DNA of 64,000 nt from Microbacterium radiodurans (GTDB lineage Bacteria > Actinomycetota > Actinomycetes > Actinomycetales > Microbacteriaceae). Both the position numbers and the translations under genes were made by a program. The DNA lies in the NCBI RefSeq assembly GCF_008710705.1, contig NZ_VYRZ01000003.1, forward strand, positions 434,001 through 498,000, written 5' to 3'. The notes under the pieces are model-generated. The model was given only the letters and a program-made list of their open reading frames with translations, was not told the origin of the DNA and did not search any database. Below, one piece after another: positions 44,438-53,490 of this stretch (position 1 is its first letter; the number at the start of each line of letters is the position of its first letter).

Positions 44438-46669
44438 GTGACGAGCGAACAAAAGCGCACGCGGTGGCTGCGCATCGGCATCCCGGCCCTCCTGGTCCTC
44501 ATCTGGCTGGTGGGCGGAACCGTCGGCGGCCCCTACTTCGGAAAGGTCGACGAGGTCGCCACCAACGATCAGTCGTCGTTCCTGCCCGCGAGCGCGGACG
44601 CGACGAAGGTGAACGAGCGCCTCGGCGACTTCACCGAGGCCGACGAGATCCCGGCCGTGGTGGTCGCGGCATCCGATACGCCTCTCGACGACACGCAGCT
44701 CGGCGAGATCGCGGCGCTGGCCGTCGCCATCTCGCAGGTGTCGGGCGTCGGCGAGATCTCGCCGCCCATCCCGTCGGAGGACGGCCTCGCGGTGCAGCTT
44801 TTCGTCCCGATCGACGGATCGGGCGAGATCGGCGAGATCGTCGGCGAGATCCGCGCGCTTCTGGCCGACGAGGCGCCGCCGGGCGTCGAGGCCTGGGTGA
44901 CGGGACCGGCCGGATTCACCGCGGACCTCGTCGAGGGGTTCCTCGGCATCGACGGGCTGCTCCTCGCGGTGGCGCTGGCGGCCGTGTTCGTCATCCTCGT
45001 GATCGTCTACCGCTCGCCCCTGCTGCCGATCCTCGTGCTGCTGACATCGGTGTTCGCTCTCTGCGTCGCGCTGCTGACGGTCTGGTGGCTCGCGAAGGCC
45101 GACATCGTCGTCCTGAACGGCCAGGTCCAGGGCATCCTCTTCATCCTGGTCATCGGCGCCGCGACCGACTACGCGCTCCTGTTCGTCGCGCGCTTCCGTG
45201 AAGCGATCGGCAGCGGCGATGACCGCTGGAGCGCGACGACGCGGGCCTGGAAGGGCGCCGTCGAGCCGATCCTCGCGTCGGGCGGCACGGTCATCGCGGG
45301 CCTGCTCTGTCTGCTGCTGAGCGACCTCGCGAGCAACAAGGCGCTCGGTCCGATCGCCTCGATCGGCATCGCCTTCTCGATGCTCTCGGCGCTGACCTTC
45401 CTTCCGGCGCTGCTCGCGCTGTTCGGGCGCGTCGCATTCTGGCCGTTCATCCCGAAGACGGGCGCGATCGATCTGCCCGACGACCCCGCCGTGGCGGTCC
45501 GAGGGATCTGGCCCCGCCAGGCCCGCTTCGTCGCGCGCCGCGCGCGTCCCGTCTGGATCGTGAGCACCGTGGTGCTCCTCGCCGGGGCCGCGGGCGTTCT
45601 GCAGTTGAACGCGAACGGGGTGCCCGCGAGCGATCTCGTGCTCGGCGAGTCCCAGGCGCGCGACGGTCAGGTCGCGCTCGCCGACCACTTCCCGGCGGGC
45701 TCGGGGAGCCCGGCGTCGATCATCGTGCCCGAGAGCGGCCTCGCCGACGCCCTCGCCGTTCTCGACGAGAACGACGGCATCTCGTCGGTGTCGGCCGTCG
45801 CCGCGGACTCGCCGACGGGGCAGGTCTCGGTCGCCCTCGAGAACGGCGAGCCCGTCTTCGCGGCAGCCGGCCCGCCGGGGGCGCCCGCGGTGGAGCCGAC
45901 CGTCTCGGACGGCGATCTGCTGCTCTCGGTCACCCTCACCGATCCCGCCGACTCGCTGGCCGCGGAGGACACGGTTCGCGAGCTCCGTGCCGCCTTCGCC
46001 GAGACGGTGCCCGACGCGCTCGTGGGCGGGACGACGGCGACGGACCTCGACACCAACGACACCTCGATCCGCGACCGCACGGTCATCATCCCGGTGATCC
46101 TCGTCGTCATCCTGCTGATCCTGATGCTGCTGCTGCGATCGGTACTCGCGCCGGTGCTGCTGATCCTCAGCACGATCCTGTCGTTCGGCACGGCGCTCGG
46201 CGTCAGCGCCCTGGTGTTCAACCACGTCTTCGACTTCCCCGGCGGCGACCCGGCGGTGCCGCTCTACGGCTTCGTGTTCCTGGTGGCCCTCGGCGTCGAC
46301 TACAACATCTTCCTGATGTCGCGGGTGCGTGAGGAGACGCTGCACCACGGCACGCGCCGGGGCATCGCCCGCGGACTCGTCGCGACGGGCGGGGTGATCA
46401 CGTCGGCCGGGCTCGTGCTGGCGGCGACCTTCGCGGCGCTCGGCGTCATCCCGATCCTGTTCCTCGCGCAGATCGCGTTCATCGTCGCGTTCGGGGTGCT
46501 GCTCGACACCTTCGTCGTGCGGTCGCTCCTCGTGCCGGCGCTCGCCCACGACATCGGCCCCGCGGTCTGGTGGCCGTCGAAGCTGTGGCGACGCGAGCGC
46601 GACGAGCGCCGCGCACTCCGGGCCGGGGATCGCATCACCGAGGAGGCGGAGCGTACCCTCGACGCATGA
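44438..46669 (+). CDS. MMPL family transporter
   Basis: 743 residues. An RND-like exporter with the MMPL duplicated layout. One membrane helix (about 10-28) is followed by a periplasm-like loop with FLPASADATKVNERL, five helices (about 165-335), a second loop and a final helix set (about 545-720). Signals are GAATDYALLFVARFREA and GVDYNIFLMSRVREE, the paired GxxxDY segments that carry the proton-relay Asp and Tyr. It probably exports lipids or hydrophobic compounds. The start is GTG; the nicotinamidase ATG overlaps its stop. Confidence 0.93.
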   Translation: MTSEQKRTRWLRIGIPALLVLIWLVGGTVGGPYFGKVDEVATNDQSSFLPASADATKVNERLGDFTEADEIPAVVVAASDTPLDDTQLGEIAALAVAISQVSGVGEISPPIPSEDGLAVQLFVPIDGSGEIGEIVGEIRALLADEAPPGVEAWVTGPAGFTADLVEGFLGIDGLLLAVALAAVFVILVIVYRSPLLPILVLLTSVFALCVALLTVWWLAKADIVVLNGQVQGILFILVIGAATDYALLFVARFREAIGSGDDRWSATTRAWKGAVEPILASGGTVIAGLLCLLLSDLASNKALGPIASIGIAFSMLSALTFLPALLALFGRVAFWPFIPKTGAIDLPDDPAVAVRGIWPRQARFVARRARPVWIVSTVVLLAGAAGVLQLNANGVPASDLVLGESQARDGQVALADHFPAGSGSPASIIVPESGLADALAVLDENDGISSVSAVAADSPTGQVSVALENGEPVFAAAGPPGAPAVEPTVSDGDLLLSVTLTDPADSLAAEDTVRELRAAFAETVPDALVGGTTATDLDTNDTSIRDRTVIIPVILVVILLILMLLLRSVLAPVLLILSTILSFGTALGVSALVFNHVFDFPGGDPAVPLYGFVFLVALGVDYNIFLMSRVREETLHHGTRRGIARGLVATGGVITSAGLVLAATFAALGVIPILFLAQIAFIVAFGVLLDTFVVRSLLVPALAHDIGPAVWWPSKLWRRERDERRALRAGDRITEEAERTLDA

Positions 46670-47247
46670 GCCGAGCGCTGTTCATCGTCGACGTCCAGAA
46701 CGACTTCACCGAGGGCGGTGCCCTGGGGGTGACGGGAGGCGACGCCGTCGCGGCGGCGATCACCCGCCACCTGCGGGCCCACGCCGACGACTACGCCCTG
46801 ATCGTGGCATCGCGTGACTGGCATCACGCCGACCACGACAACGGCGGTCACTTCGCCGCGGGTGAACCAGACTTCGTCGACACCTGGCCGGTGCACTGCG
46901 TCGCCGACACGGCGGGGGCGGAGTACGACCCAGGGCTCGACACGGCGGCGGTGACGCATCACCTGCGCAAGGGCCAGGGCGTTCCCGCCTACTCGCTGTT
47001 CGAAGGAACGACGGATGCCGGCGAGTCGGTCGCCGACCTGCTCACCGAGCGCGGGGTGGTCGACGTCGACGTCGTCGGTCTCGCGCTGGACTACTGCGTG
47101 CGCGCCTCCGCCCTCGACGCGCTGGCTCACGGCCGGCGCGTGCGGATCCTCACCGATCTCGTCGCCGGGGTCGCCGACCACACCAGCGAGGCGGCGCTCG
47201 CCGAGCTCGCCCACGCGGGTGCGGAACTGAGCGAGTCCGGCGCCTGA
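46666..47247 (+). CDS. pncA: Nicotinamidase / isochorismatase family
   Basis: 193 residues. It hydrolyses nicotinamide to nicotinate for NAD salvage. The catalytic triad is visible: D9 in FIVDVQNDF, K102 in LRKGQG and C144 in ALDYCVRAS. The metal site is D51, H53, H57 and H62 in SRDWHHADHDNGGHF. The size and motifs fit nicotinamidase better than isochorismatase. ATG 46666 overlaps the MMPL stop by ATGA, so the pair is co-translated. Confidence 0.9.
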   Translation: MSRALFIVDVQNDFTEGGALGVTGGDAVAAAITRHLRAHADDYALIVASRDWHHADHDNGGHFAAGEPDFVDTWPVHCVADTAGAEYDPGLDTAAVTHHLRKGQGVPAYSLFEGTTDAGESVADLLTERGVVDVDVVGLALDYCVRASALDALAHGRRVRILTDLVAGVADHTSEAALAELAHAGAELSESGA

Positions 47248-47263
47248 CGGCATCCGCGGATAT

Positions 47264-47337
47264 CGCCGACGGGCGCACAGCTGCACGTCGGGCGCGGAGA
47301 TGTCTGCGCCGGATGCTGCGACGTGCGCCCTTCGGCG
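47264..47337. terminator. Branched hairpin between convergent pncA and the kinase gene
   Basis: Outer arms 47264-47278 and 47323-47337 pair over 15 bases with one mismatch. Inside, cgtcg/cgacg and ggcgc/gcgcc (47291-47295 with 47306-47310) can pair further. The structure lies between the two opposing stop codons and could end both transcripts. Confidence 0.6.
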
Positions 47338-47342
47338 ACGGG

Positions 47343-48803
47343 TCAGCGGTTGCCGTTGCCGGAGTTGCCGGAGTTTCCGTTGCCGGAGTTGCTGCCGGAG
47401 CCGGCGTTGGGGTTTCCGGAGCTGCCGTTGCCGGAGTTGTTGCCCGGGCCCGCGTTCGGGTTGCCCGAGTTCGCGGCTCCGGTGCTGCCGGGAGCGTCAT
47501 CCGCCGGAGCCGGTTCCGAGACGGTGGCCGGCTGTTCGACCGGAGCCGGCGTGACTTCGTCGACCGTCGCCGCCGGGACGATCCCGCCTTCTGTGGAAAC
47601 CGGCTCGGGCTGAGGGGCGACGCTCGGCTCGGTCTCCAGCGTCGTGGCGGGCGTCTCGAGCGGGCCGGTGGTCGGTGTCGCGGGCGGCATCGTCAGCAGC
47701 AGTGCGGCCGTGACGGCGGCCGCCGCCCCCGCGAGCGACAGTGCGCCGGTCCGAAGCAACGCGCGCCGACGACGCGTGCGCGACGCCTCCCGCCGCGTCC
47801 TCGCGGCCGGGCGAGGCACGATCGCGGTCGTCGAGGTCGCCGTCGTGATCTCCTCGATGGCCGTTGCGTCTATGCCCGACGCCGCCGAGGCGGTGATCGG
47901 CCACGCCGCGGTCTCGAGCGAGGCGTGCGCGGCGCGGTGGGCGGTGTCGTCGGGCGCGCCCGGATCGAGGTGCGCCGCGGCAGCCGCCTCGACGATCTCG
48001 AGGGCCGAGGGGCGATCGCCCGGCTCGCGGGCCGTCATGGCGGCGAGCAGCTGTCGCCACGACCGCCCGAGCGTCGCCGGCATGTCGGGGTCGCGGGTGA
48101 GCCGGGCGAGCAGCTGCCCCCGGTTGCCTTCGGTGCCGGCGAACGCTCGCTCACCGGTGGCCGCCTCGAGCAGCACGAGACCGAGCGCGTAGATGTCCGA
48201 CGACGGTGCGGGGGCGGCGCCGTGCAGCAGTTCCGGAGCGATGTACGCGGCGGTGCCGACGATCAGGCTCGGCGAGGTGACCCGGTCGCTGCCGAGGAGG
48301 TGCGCGATGCCGAAGTCGGCGAGTTTCGCCCGGAGCGCGACGCCCGGAACCCGCGAGCGTGAGAGCAGGATGTTGGACGGCTTGACGTCGCGGTGGACGA
48401 TGCCGGCGTCGTGCACGACGTGCAGAGCATCGGCGAGCTGATCGGCCAGTGCGGCGAGCTCGTCGAGGCCGAGCGGTCCCGCCGTCAGCCGCGCCGCGAG
48501 CGTGCGGCCGGCGACGTGCTCCATCACGAGGAAGCGGGGCTCGAAGGCGAGGTGGGCGTCGAACAGCGTGACGAGGGCGTGGTGGTTGAGTGAGGCGAGC
48601 GAGCGCGTCTCGATCGCGGCGCGTTCGGTGGCCGCGGCATCCGTTCCGTCTGCGCGCAGCACCTTGACCGCGACCCGGCGACCGAGCGCCGTGTCTTCGG
48701 CGAGGAAGACCTGCGCCATGCCGCCGACGCCGATCGGTTCGAGCACGCGGTAGCGGTCGACGAGGAGCATGCCGGGCACGACGCCCATCGTGTCGTCGTT
48801 CAT
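47343..48803 (-). CDS. Eukaryotic-type Ser/Thr protein kinase, membrane-anchored
   Basis: 486 residues. The kinase domain (about 18-275) has IGVGGMAQVFLAED, the ATP Lys K48 in VAVKVLR, HRDVKPSNILL, ADFGIAHLLG and the GTAAYIAPELL activation segment. A linker precedes one membrane helix (about 350-375). The outer part is Pro/Thr/Glu-rich and ends in a low-complexity Asn/Gly/Ser tail of NSGNGN- and NPNAG-type units. There are no PASTA repeats. It probably senses the cell wall or signals envelope state; the substrate is unknown. Confidence 0.93.
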   Translation of the reverse strand: MNDDTMGVVPGMLLVDRYRVLEPIGVGGMAQVFLAEDTALGRRVAVKVLRADGTDAAATERAAIETRSLASLNHHALVTLFDAHLAFEPRFLVMEHVAGRTLAARLTAGPLGLDELAALADQLADALHVVHDAGIVHRDVKPSNILLSRSRVPGVALRAKLADFGIAHLLGSDRVTSPSLIVGTAAYIAPELLHGAAPAPSSDIYALGLVLLEAATGERAFAGTEGNRGQLLARLTRDPDMPATLGRSWRQLLAAMTAREPGDRPSALEIVEAAAAAHLDPGAPDDTAHRAAHASLETAAWPITASAASGIDATAIEEITTATSTTAIVPRPAARTRREASRTRRRRALLRTGALSLAGAAAAVTAALLLTMPPATPTTGPLETPATTLETEPSVAPQPEPVSTEGGIVPAATVDEVTPAPVEQPATVSEPAPADDAPGSTGAANSGNPNAGPGNNSGNGSSGNPNAGSGSNSGNGNSGNSGNGNR

Positions 48804-48896
48804 CCCGCGCCCTCGTGCTCGATCGTCCCCGCCGACGGCAACGGTAATCGCGGTGCATCCGTCGCGACGTGGGGTGGCGCCGAACGCCGTCGCGCG

Positions 48897-50141
48897 CTAT
48901 GCGTTCGCGCGCAGCGCGGCGATCGGTTCGATGCGCGACGCGCGTTGCGCCGGGATGCCGCCGGCCGCCAGGCCGATGAGAGCCCCGAGCACGGTGCCGC
49001 CGAGCGCCACGAGCGGGTCGACCACCGGCACCCATTGCTGCACGAGCGACACGCCCAGCACGGCGAAGACGCCGAGCGCCGCGCCGACCAGCCCGCCGAG
49101 CAGACCGATGACCACGGACTCGACGACGAACTGCCCCGCGATCTGACGCCCCGTCGAGCCCAGCGCGCGTCGGAGGCCGATCTCGCCGGTGCGTTCGAGC
49201 ACCGACAGCGTCGTGACATTGGCGATGCCGAGGCCGCCCGCGAGCAGCACGATGACGCCGAGGATGATGAAGACGATGTTGACGTCGCCCTGCACGTTCC
49301 GCGCGAGATCCGAGCGCGCCTGCGGGGCGCTCACCTCCAGCGTGTCGACCGCGTCGGGGGCGAGCGCCAACGGTGCCTGCTCGCGAAGCTGAGGCCCGGT
49401 GCCGAGGGCGATCCGCGCGACCACGTCACCCGGCGAGGCGAGCTGGAAGTCGGCTCGGGCGGCGCCGGTGGGGATGACGACGGCGTCGGCGAGCTCGGCG
49501 CGCCGATCGAGACCCTCGAAGATCCCGATGACCGCGTACGAGACGCCTCCGATGAAGATCGACGGCTGGGTGTCGACGCGGTTGACGGCCAGGCGCTCGG
49601 CGGCGCGTGCGCCGAGGATCGCGACGCGGTCGCCGCGTTCGTCGTGCCCGTCGTCGAAGACGCGTCCGGTCACGACCCGGCCGCCGAGCGTGCCGAGCAC
49701 GTCTCCCGACGCCGCGACGAGAGCGGGCGGCGCGACGGCCGCGATGGAGGGATCGTTGAGCGGCACGGCGGTGATGGTGTTCTCCCGCAGCGTCACCGGC
49801 GAGAGCGAGACGGCCGATTCCACGCCGGCCAGGCGTTCGAGGCGGTCGGGTGCGTCCCACGGGAGCGCAGCGGTCGCGACGCTCTGTCCGCTCCGCGCCT
49901 GCGCCTCGGTGGGGGCGACGCTCAGGTGCGTCGCGGCGGCGGCGTCGAACTGCCGGGCGATCTGGCCCGACGCGGTCTGGGCGAACCCGATCGTGGCGAC
50001 GAGCGCCCCGATGCCGAGCACGGTGCCGAGCACGGTCATGAGCAGCCGGCCCGGACGGGAGGCGATGTCGACGGTCGCCTCGAGGACGAGGTCGCCGAAG
50101 CCGAATCGATCGGCGCGAGGGATGCGCGGGGAGCCGGCCAT
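48897..50141 (-). CDS. MacB-like ABC transporter permease
   Basis: 414 residues with the MacB/FtsX layout: a first helix near 30-50 (LLMTVLGTVLGIGALVATIGF), a large external MacB_PCD domain (about 55-275), then three helices (about 287-310, 335-360, 375-395). TGEIGLRRALGSTGRQIAGQF is the coupling-helix region. It belongs to a four-gene overlapping operon with an ATPase, an adaptor and a lipoprotein. Its ATG shares a base with the ATPase stop. This type extrudes or mechanically couples envelope substrates rather than importing. Confidence 0.92.
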   Translation of the reverse strand: MAGSPRIPRADRFGFGDLVLEATVDIASRPGRLLMTVLGTVLGIGALVATIGFAQTASGQIARQFDAAAATHLSVAPTEAQARSGQSVATAALPWDAPDRLERLAGVESAVSLSPVTLRENTITAVPLNDPSIAAVAPPALVAASGDVLGTLGGRVVTGRVFDDGHDERGDRVAILGARAAERLAVNRVDTQPSIFIGGVSYAVIGIFEGLDRRAELADAVVIPTGAARADFQLASPGDVVARIALGTGPQLREQAPLALAPDAVDTLEVSAPQARSDLARNVQGDVNIVFIILGVIVLLAGGLGIANVTTLSVLERTGEIGLRRALGSTGRQIAGQFVVESVVIGLLGGLVGAALGVFAVLGVSLVQQWVPVVDPLVALGGTVLGALIGLAAGGIPAQRASRIEPIAALRANA

Positions 50142-50827
50142 CAGGGCAGCTCGCTCATCCGGCCGTCGTCGATGCGGATGCGGCGCGCCGCCCGATCGGC
50201 CACGTGCTGGTCGTGGGTGATGACGACGAAGGTCAACCCGCCGTCGTGGAGCTCTTCGAACAGCGCCATGATGTCGGCTGTCGTCGCCTGGTCGAGGTTG
50301 CCGGTCGGTTCGTCGGCGAGGATCACACTCGGCTGCGTCACGACGGCGCGCGCGACGGCGACGCGCTGACGCTCGCCGCCCGAGAGGAGCCCCGGCAGGA
50401 AGTCCACGCGATGTCCGAGTCCGACCCGCTCGAGCGCTTCGCGCGCACGGCCGGCTCGCTCGCCGCGGGGCATGCCGCTGTAGAGCATCGGGAGCATCAC
50501 GTTCTCGAGCACGGTGCGGCGCGGCATGAGATGGAACGCCTGGAAGACGAACCCGAGGCGCCGAGCACGAACGGCGGCACGTTCGTCCTCGGTGTACCCG
50601 CCGGTCAGGTCGCCCGCGAGCCGGTACTCGCCGACCGTCGGACGATCGAGGAGACCGAGGATGTTGAGCATCGTCGACTTGCCGGAACCGCTCGGCCCGA
50701 CGATCGAGACGTAGTCGCCGTCGGCGACCGTCAGGTTGATGCCCTTCAGAGCCTGCACCTCGGGCGGCCCGGGGAAGGACCGGGTCACGTCGCGCAGCTC
50801 GATGACCGGCGCCGCAGCATCCGTCAT
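50141..50827 (-). CDS. ABC transporter ATP-binding protein (MacB/LolD type)
   Basis: 228 residues. Walker A VGPSGSGKSTMLNILGLLD, the Q-loop in GFVFQAFHLMPRRTV, the signature LLSGGERQRVAVARAV, Walker B VILADEPTGNLD and the switch VVITHDQHVA are intact. Both ends overlap neighbouring genes: ATGA with the adaptor and TGATG with the permease. It energises the MacB-like permease. Confidence 0.94.
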   Translation of the reverse strand: MTDAAAPVIELRDVTRSFPGPPEVQALKGINLTVADGDYVSIVGPSGSGKSTMLNILGLLDRPTVGEYRLAGDLTGGYTEDERAAVRARRLGFVFQAFHLMPRRTVLENVMLPMLYSGMPRGERAGRAREALERVGLGHRVDFLPGLLSGGERQRVAVARAVVTQPSVILADEPTGNLDQATTADIMALFEELHDGGLTFVVITHDQHVADRAARRIRIDDGRMSELP

Positions 50828-52425
50828 CGTCCGACCACGACGAGGTCGTCCGTCGCCAGCTCGCCGTCGACGGCGCGCACCTCGACGGCGCCACCCGCCG
50901 AGAGGCCGGTCTCGACCACGACGAGTCTCGTCGCCGCCCGGGAGTCCCGAGGGTCGCCGTCGACGACCTCGACGCGCGTCTCGCCGCCCGGCCCTGCCGT
51001 CAGCGCGGCGGCGGGGACGCTCAGCACGTCGCCCGCGGTGGCACCGACGGCGATGACGACACGCACGTTCGTACCCTGAAGCTGGGCGATCTGCTCCGGT
51101 GTCAGATCCGCCGGCTGCAACGTCACCTGCCACCGCGTCTCGCCGTTCGCGCCGGGGGTCACCTCCGAGACGGTCGCGGTGTGCTCGGCGCCGTCGGGCA
51201 GCGCGAACGTCGCGGTCGCGCCCACGGTCAGCAGCGCGGCGTCGGCCTCGGCGGCCGATCCGGTGAGGGCGACCGTCGCGCCCGAGACGGTCATCGCTGC
51301 GCCCGAGAGGATGCTGCCGCGCTCGGCGGTCACGGCGTCGACGCGCCGGGGGAGTTCGGTCAGATACAGCACCTCACCCGCGGGCAGAGCGGGCAAGGCC
51401 TCCTGGCGGGCACGGGTGAGGTCTCGCTGCGCTTGCTCGAGCTGCGAGGCGGCGGCATCGACGGCGCCGCGCTCGGCGCTCGTGTCGCGGCCGACGTCGA
51501 GCTGCTGACGACGAAGCTGGGCGAGGGCGAGCTCGTCTTCGGCGTTGCCGATCCCGACGGCATCGTTCGGATCGGTCGCGCGCGCCGCGTCGAGGGTGCG
51601 ACGCGCGCTCGCGACCTGATTGTCGGCCTCGCGGATCTCGACGGCGGACGCTCCGGAGCGCGCCGTCGTGAGCGCCGCGCGGGCACTGGTGAGAGCCTGC
51701 TCGGCCGAACGGACACCGTCCTGGGCGCCGCGGACGGCGCTCTCGCCGTCCTCCTCGGACGCCGGACCGGTGTAGCCGACGGCCGCGTACAAGGCGGTGA
51801 CGGCTCCGGCGGCCTGCTCGTCGAAGACGTCGTTCGCCGGATCGCCGGCGTCGATGCCCACGGCGCGCATGGCCTCCTTGAACTGGACGACATCGGGTCC
51901 CGAGACGCCGAATCGGAGCGTGCGGTAGGCCGGCAGCTCGCCCGGCAGCGTGATGACCGGGCGCCCGGCCACCTCGAGGGCGACCGAGAGCGGGCCGAGT
52001 TCGGCGCCGAGCTCGGGCACCTGACCGGTGACCACGGCGGGTCCGGCGATCGCCGAGGTGTCGATCTTCACCTCGACCGGGTCGGCGAAGCCGACATCGC
52101 TGCGGATGGTGACGTCGTTGCTCAGCGGTCCGAACGCGACCGGCACGGTGACGAGACCCGGTGCGGGGGCATCGTCGGCCGTCGCCGAGGCCGGGGCCAT
52201 GACGAAGCGCCCGAGCAGGAGCCCTCCCACGAGAGCCAGCACGGCGATCCCGGCGGTGATCCAGAGGGCGCGGTTGCGCGAGACCACCGCGCGCCACGGG
52301 CTCGGTGCGGGAGCGGCGGAGGCGTCGGCGATCGACGGCTCCGGGTCGGCCGCGGGGTCGACGAGCAGGTCGTCGACCGACGCGTTCGCGGAGGTCGCGG
52401 CATCCGATTCGGGGCGCTCGCTCAC
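50824..52425 (-). CDS. HlyD/MFP-type adaptor with peptidoglycan-binding-like domain
   Basis: 533 residues. An N-terminal cytoplasmic stretch is Ala/Asp-rich; one membrane helix lies at about 55-75. Outside, a segment with LRFGVSGPDVVQFKEAMRAVGI (about 175-230) resembles a PG_binding_1 domain. A coiled-coil hairpin (about 235-335; AEQALTSARAALTTARSG) and beta-barrel modules follow, as in membrane fusion proteins. In a monoderm it would link the MacB-like permease to the cell wall. The start is GTG 52425, overlapping the lipoprotein stop (GTGA). Confidence 0.88.
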   Translation of the reverse strand: MSERPESDAATSANASVDDLLVDPAADPEPSIADASAAPAPSPWRAVVSRNRALWITAGIAVLALVGGLLLGRFVMAPASATADDAPAPGLVTVPVAFGPLSNDVTIRSDVGFADPVEVKIDTSAIAGPAVVTGQVPELGAELGPLSVALEVAGRPVITLPGELPAYRTLRFGVSGPDVVQFKEAMRAVGIDAGDPANDVFDEQAAGAVTALYAAVGYTGPASEEDGESAVRGAQDGVRSAEQALTSARAALTTARSGASAVEIREADNQVASARRTLDAARATDPNDAVGIGNAEDELALAQLRRQQLDVGRDTSAERGAVDAAASQLEQAQRDLTRARQEALPALPAGEVLYLTELPRRVDAVTAERGSILSGAAMTVSGATVALTGSAAEADAALLTVGATATFALPDGAEHTATVSEVTPGANGETRWQVTLQPADLTPEQIAQLQGTNVRVVIAVGATAGDVLSVPAAALTAGPGGETRVEVVDGDPRDSRAATRLVVVETGLSAGGAVEVRAVDGELATDDLVVVGR

Positions 52426-53396
52426 GAACGAGCCTGCTCAGCCGCTGCCTTCATCGCTTCGAGCTCGGTCTTGTGATCGGCCACGAACTGCTCCTCGGCG
52501 GCGAACTGCGCCTTCTGGTACGCCGTGCGGTAATCGGTCTCATCGCGGCAGTCGAGGTCGGCCAGCGCGAGCTCGACCTCGCGCTCGTGGATCTCGTCCA
52601 TGGCGGACGGGTCGGGCCCGGTCTCGGGGGTGTTCTCGTTCCAGAGCCCGTTGATCTCCTCGTAGATCGAGTTCTGCGCGTCGGACTGCGACGCGAAGCC
52701 GGGGTAGCCGGCGCCGTCCATGCACGACGCCCAGGCGCGGTCGAGCTCGGCGATGGCCGGCAGGCTCGCGGAGCTCTCGTAGAACGTGTTGATGGCGTCC
52801 ATGACGTCGGCGAACTCGTCGGCCTGGGTCGGGTCGTCGCCCGAGACCTCGTGGCTCGCCCAGCCGTTGCAGCCGGCGGTCTCCCAGTTGTACTCGTAGG
52901 AGCCGTCCTCCGACATCTCCTCCTCGGTGGGCGTCGGTCCGTACAGTGCCTCGTAGAAGGCCGTCTGCTCGGACTCCGACAGGCTCGCGACGTAGTCGGC
53001 GTTCGGATCCTCGGTCATCTGCTCGGGCTCGGGCTGCTCGTCGGCGCCCGGGTACTTCACGGCGCCGTAACCCCACTGCGCGACGAACTCGCGGTCCTCG
53101 GGCTTCCACTCGACGCCCGAGTCGAAGACTCCCGTCGAAGACGGCATCGGGATGTACTCGAACCCCTGGTCGGTCATGCACTGGGCGACGAGCTCCTCGC
53201 GCTCGGTGTTCTCGGCGGCGTAACGGGCCTCCTGCTCCTCGGAGCTGAGATCGCCGCCGTAGAACGCCTGGAAGTACTCGCCGATGGGCGAGATATCGTC
53301 CTCCGACGGCGCCGCATCGCCCCCCGAGCATCCGGTGACGATGAGTACCAGGCCCAGTACGGCCGGCGCGATGGCGGAGAGAGATTTCCGGTGCAC
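52422..53396 (-). CDS. Secreted lipoprotein, first gene of the adaptor/ABC operon
   Basis: 324 residues. The signal peptide ends with the lipobox VTGC (Cys about 23), so it is lipid-anchored outside. The mature part is acidic and helical, with two similar Cys segments: QCMTDQGFEY (about 82) and SCMDGAGYPG (about 226), and further Cys in AGCNGW and DLDCRD. This suggests a duplicated small fold with disulfides. GTG 53396 has AAGGGGG upstream; ATG further out does not give a clean signal peptide. It probably presents or receives the substrate of the adaptor-ABC complex encoded downstream. Confidence 0.85.
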   Translation of the reverse strand: MHRKSLSAIAPAVLGLVLIVTGCSGGDAAPSEDDISPIGEYFQAFYGGDLSSEEQEARYAAENTEREELVAQCMTDQGFEYIPMPSSTGVFDSGVEWKPEDREFVAQWGYGAVKYPGADEQPEPEQMTEDPNADYVASLSESEQTAFYEALYGPTPTEEEMSEDGSYEYNWETAGCNGWASHEVSGDDPTQADEFADVMDAINTFYESSASLPAIAELDRAWASCMDGAGYPGFASQSDAQNSIYEEINGLWNENTPETGPDPSAMDEIHEREVELALADLDCRDETDYRTAYQKAQFAAEEQFVADHKTELEAMKAAAEQARS

Positions 53397-53407
53397 GTGC
53401 AACCCCC

Positions 53408-53436
53408 TTGAAGTGCGAACGAGTCTCACACTATGG
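53408..53436 (+). promoter_or_regulatory. Promoter of the D,D-carboxypeptidase gene
   Basis: TTGAAG (53408-53413), a 17-base spacer and CTATGG (53431-53436) form a good promoter. The leader then holds a 7-bp hairpin (atcatcc 53456-53462 with ggatgat 53467-53473) shortly before the ribosome binding site. Confidence 0.5.
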
Positions 53437-53490
53437 GGAAGCTGTGTTCCGGCGAATCATCCGACAGGATGATCAGCGGGGGGATTTCGG

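Noticed and set aside
44414-46549. 711-codon minus-strand frame opposite the MMPL gene
   Set aside because: Antisense shadow with Arg/Glu/Asp/His-rich translation; the plus strand has clear MMPL motifs.
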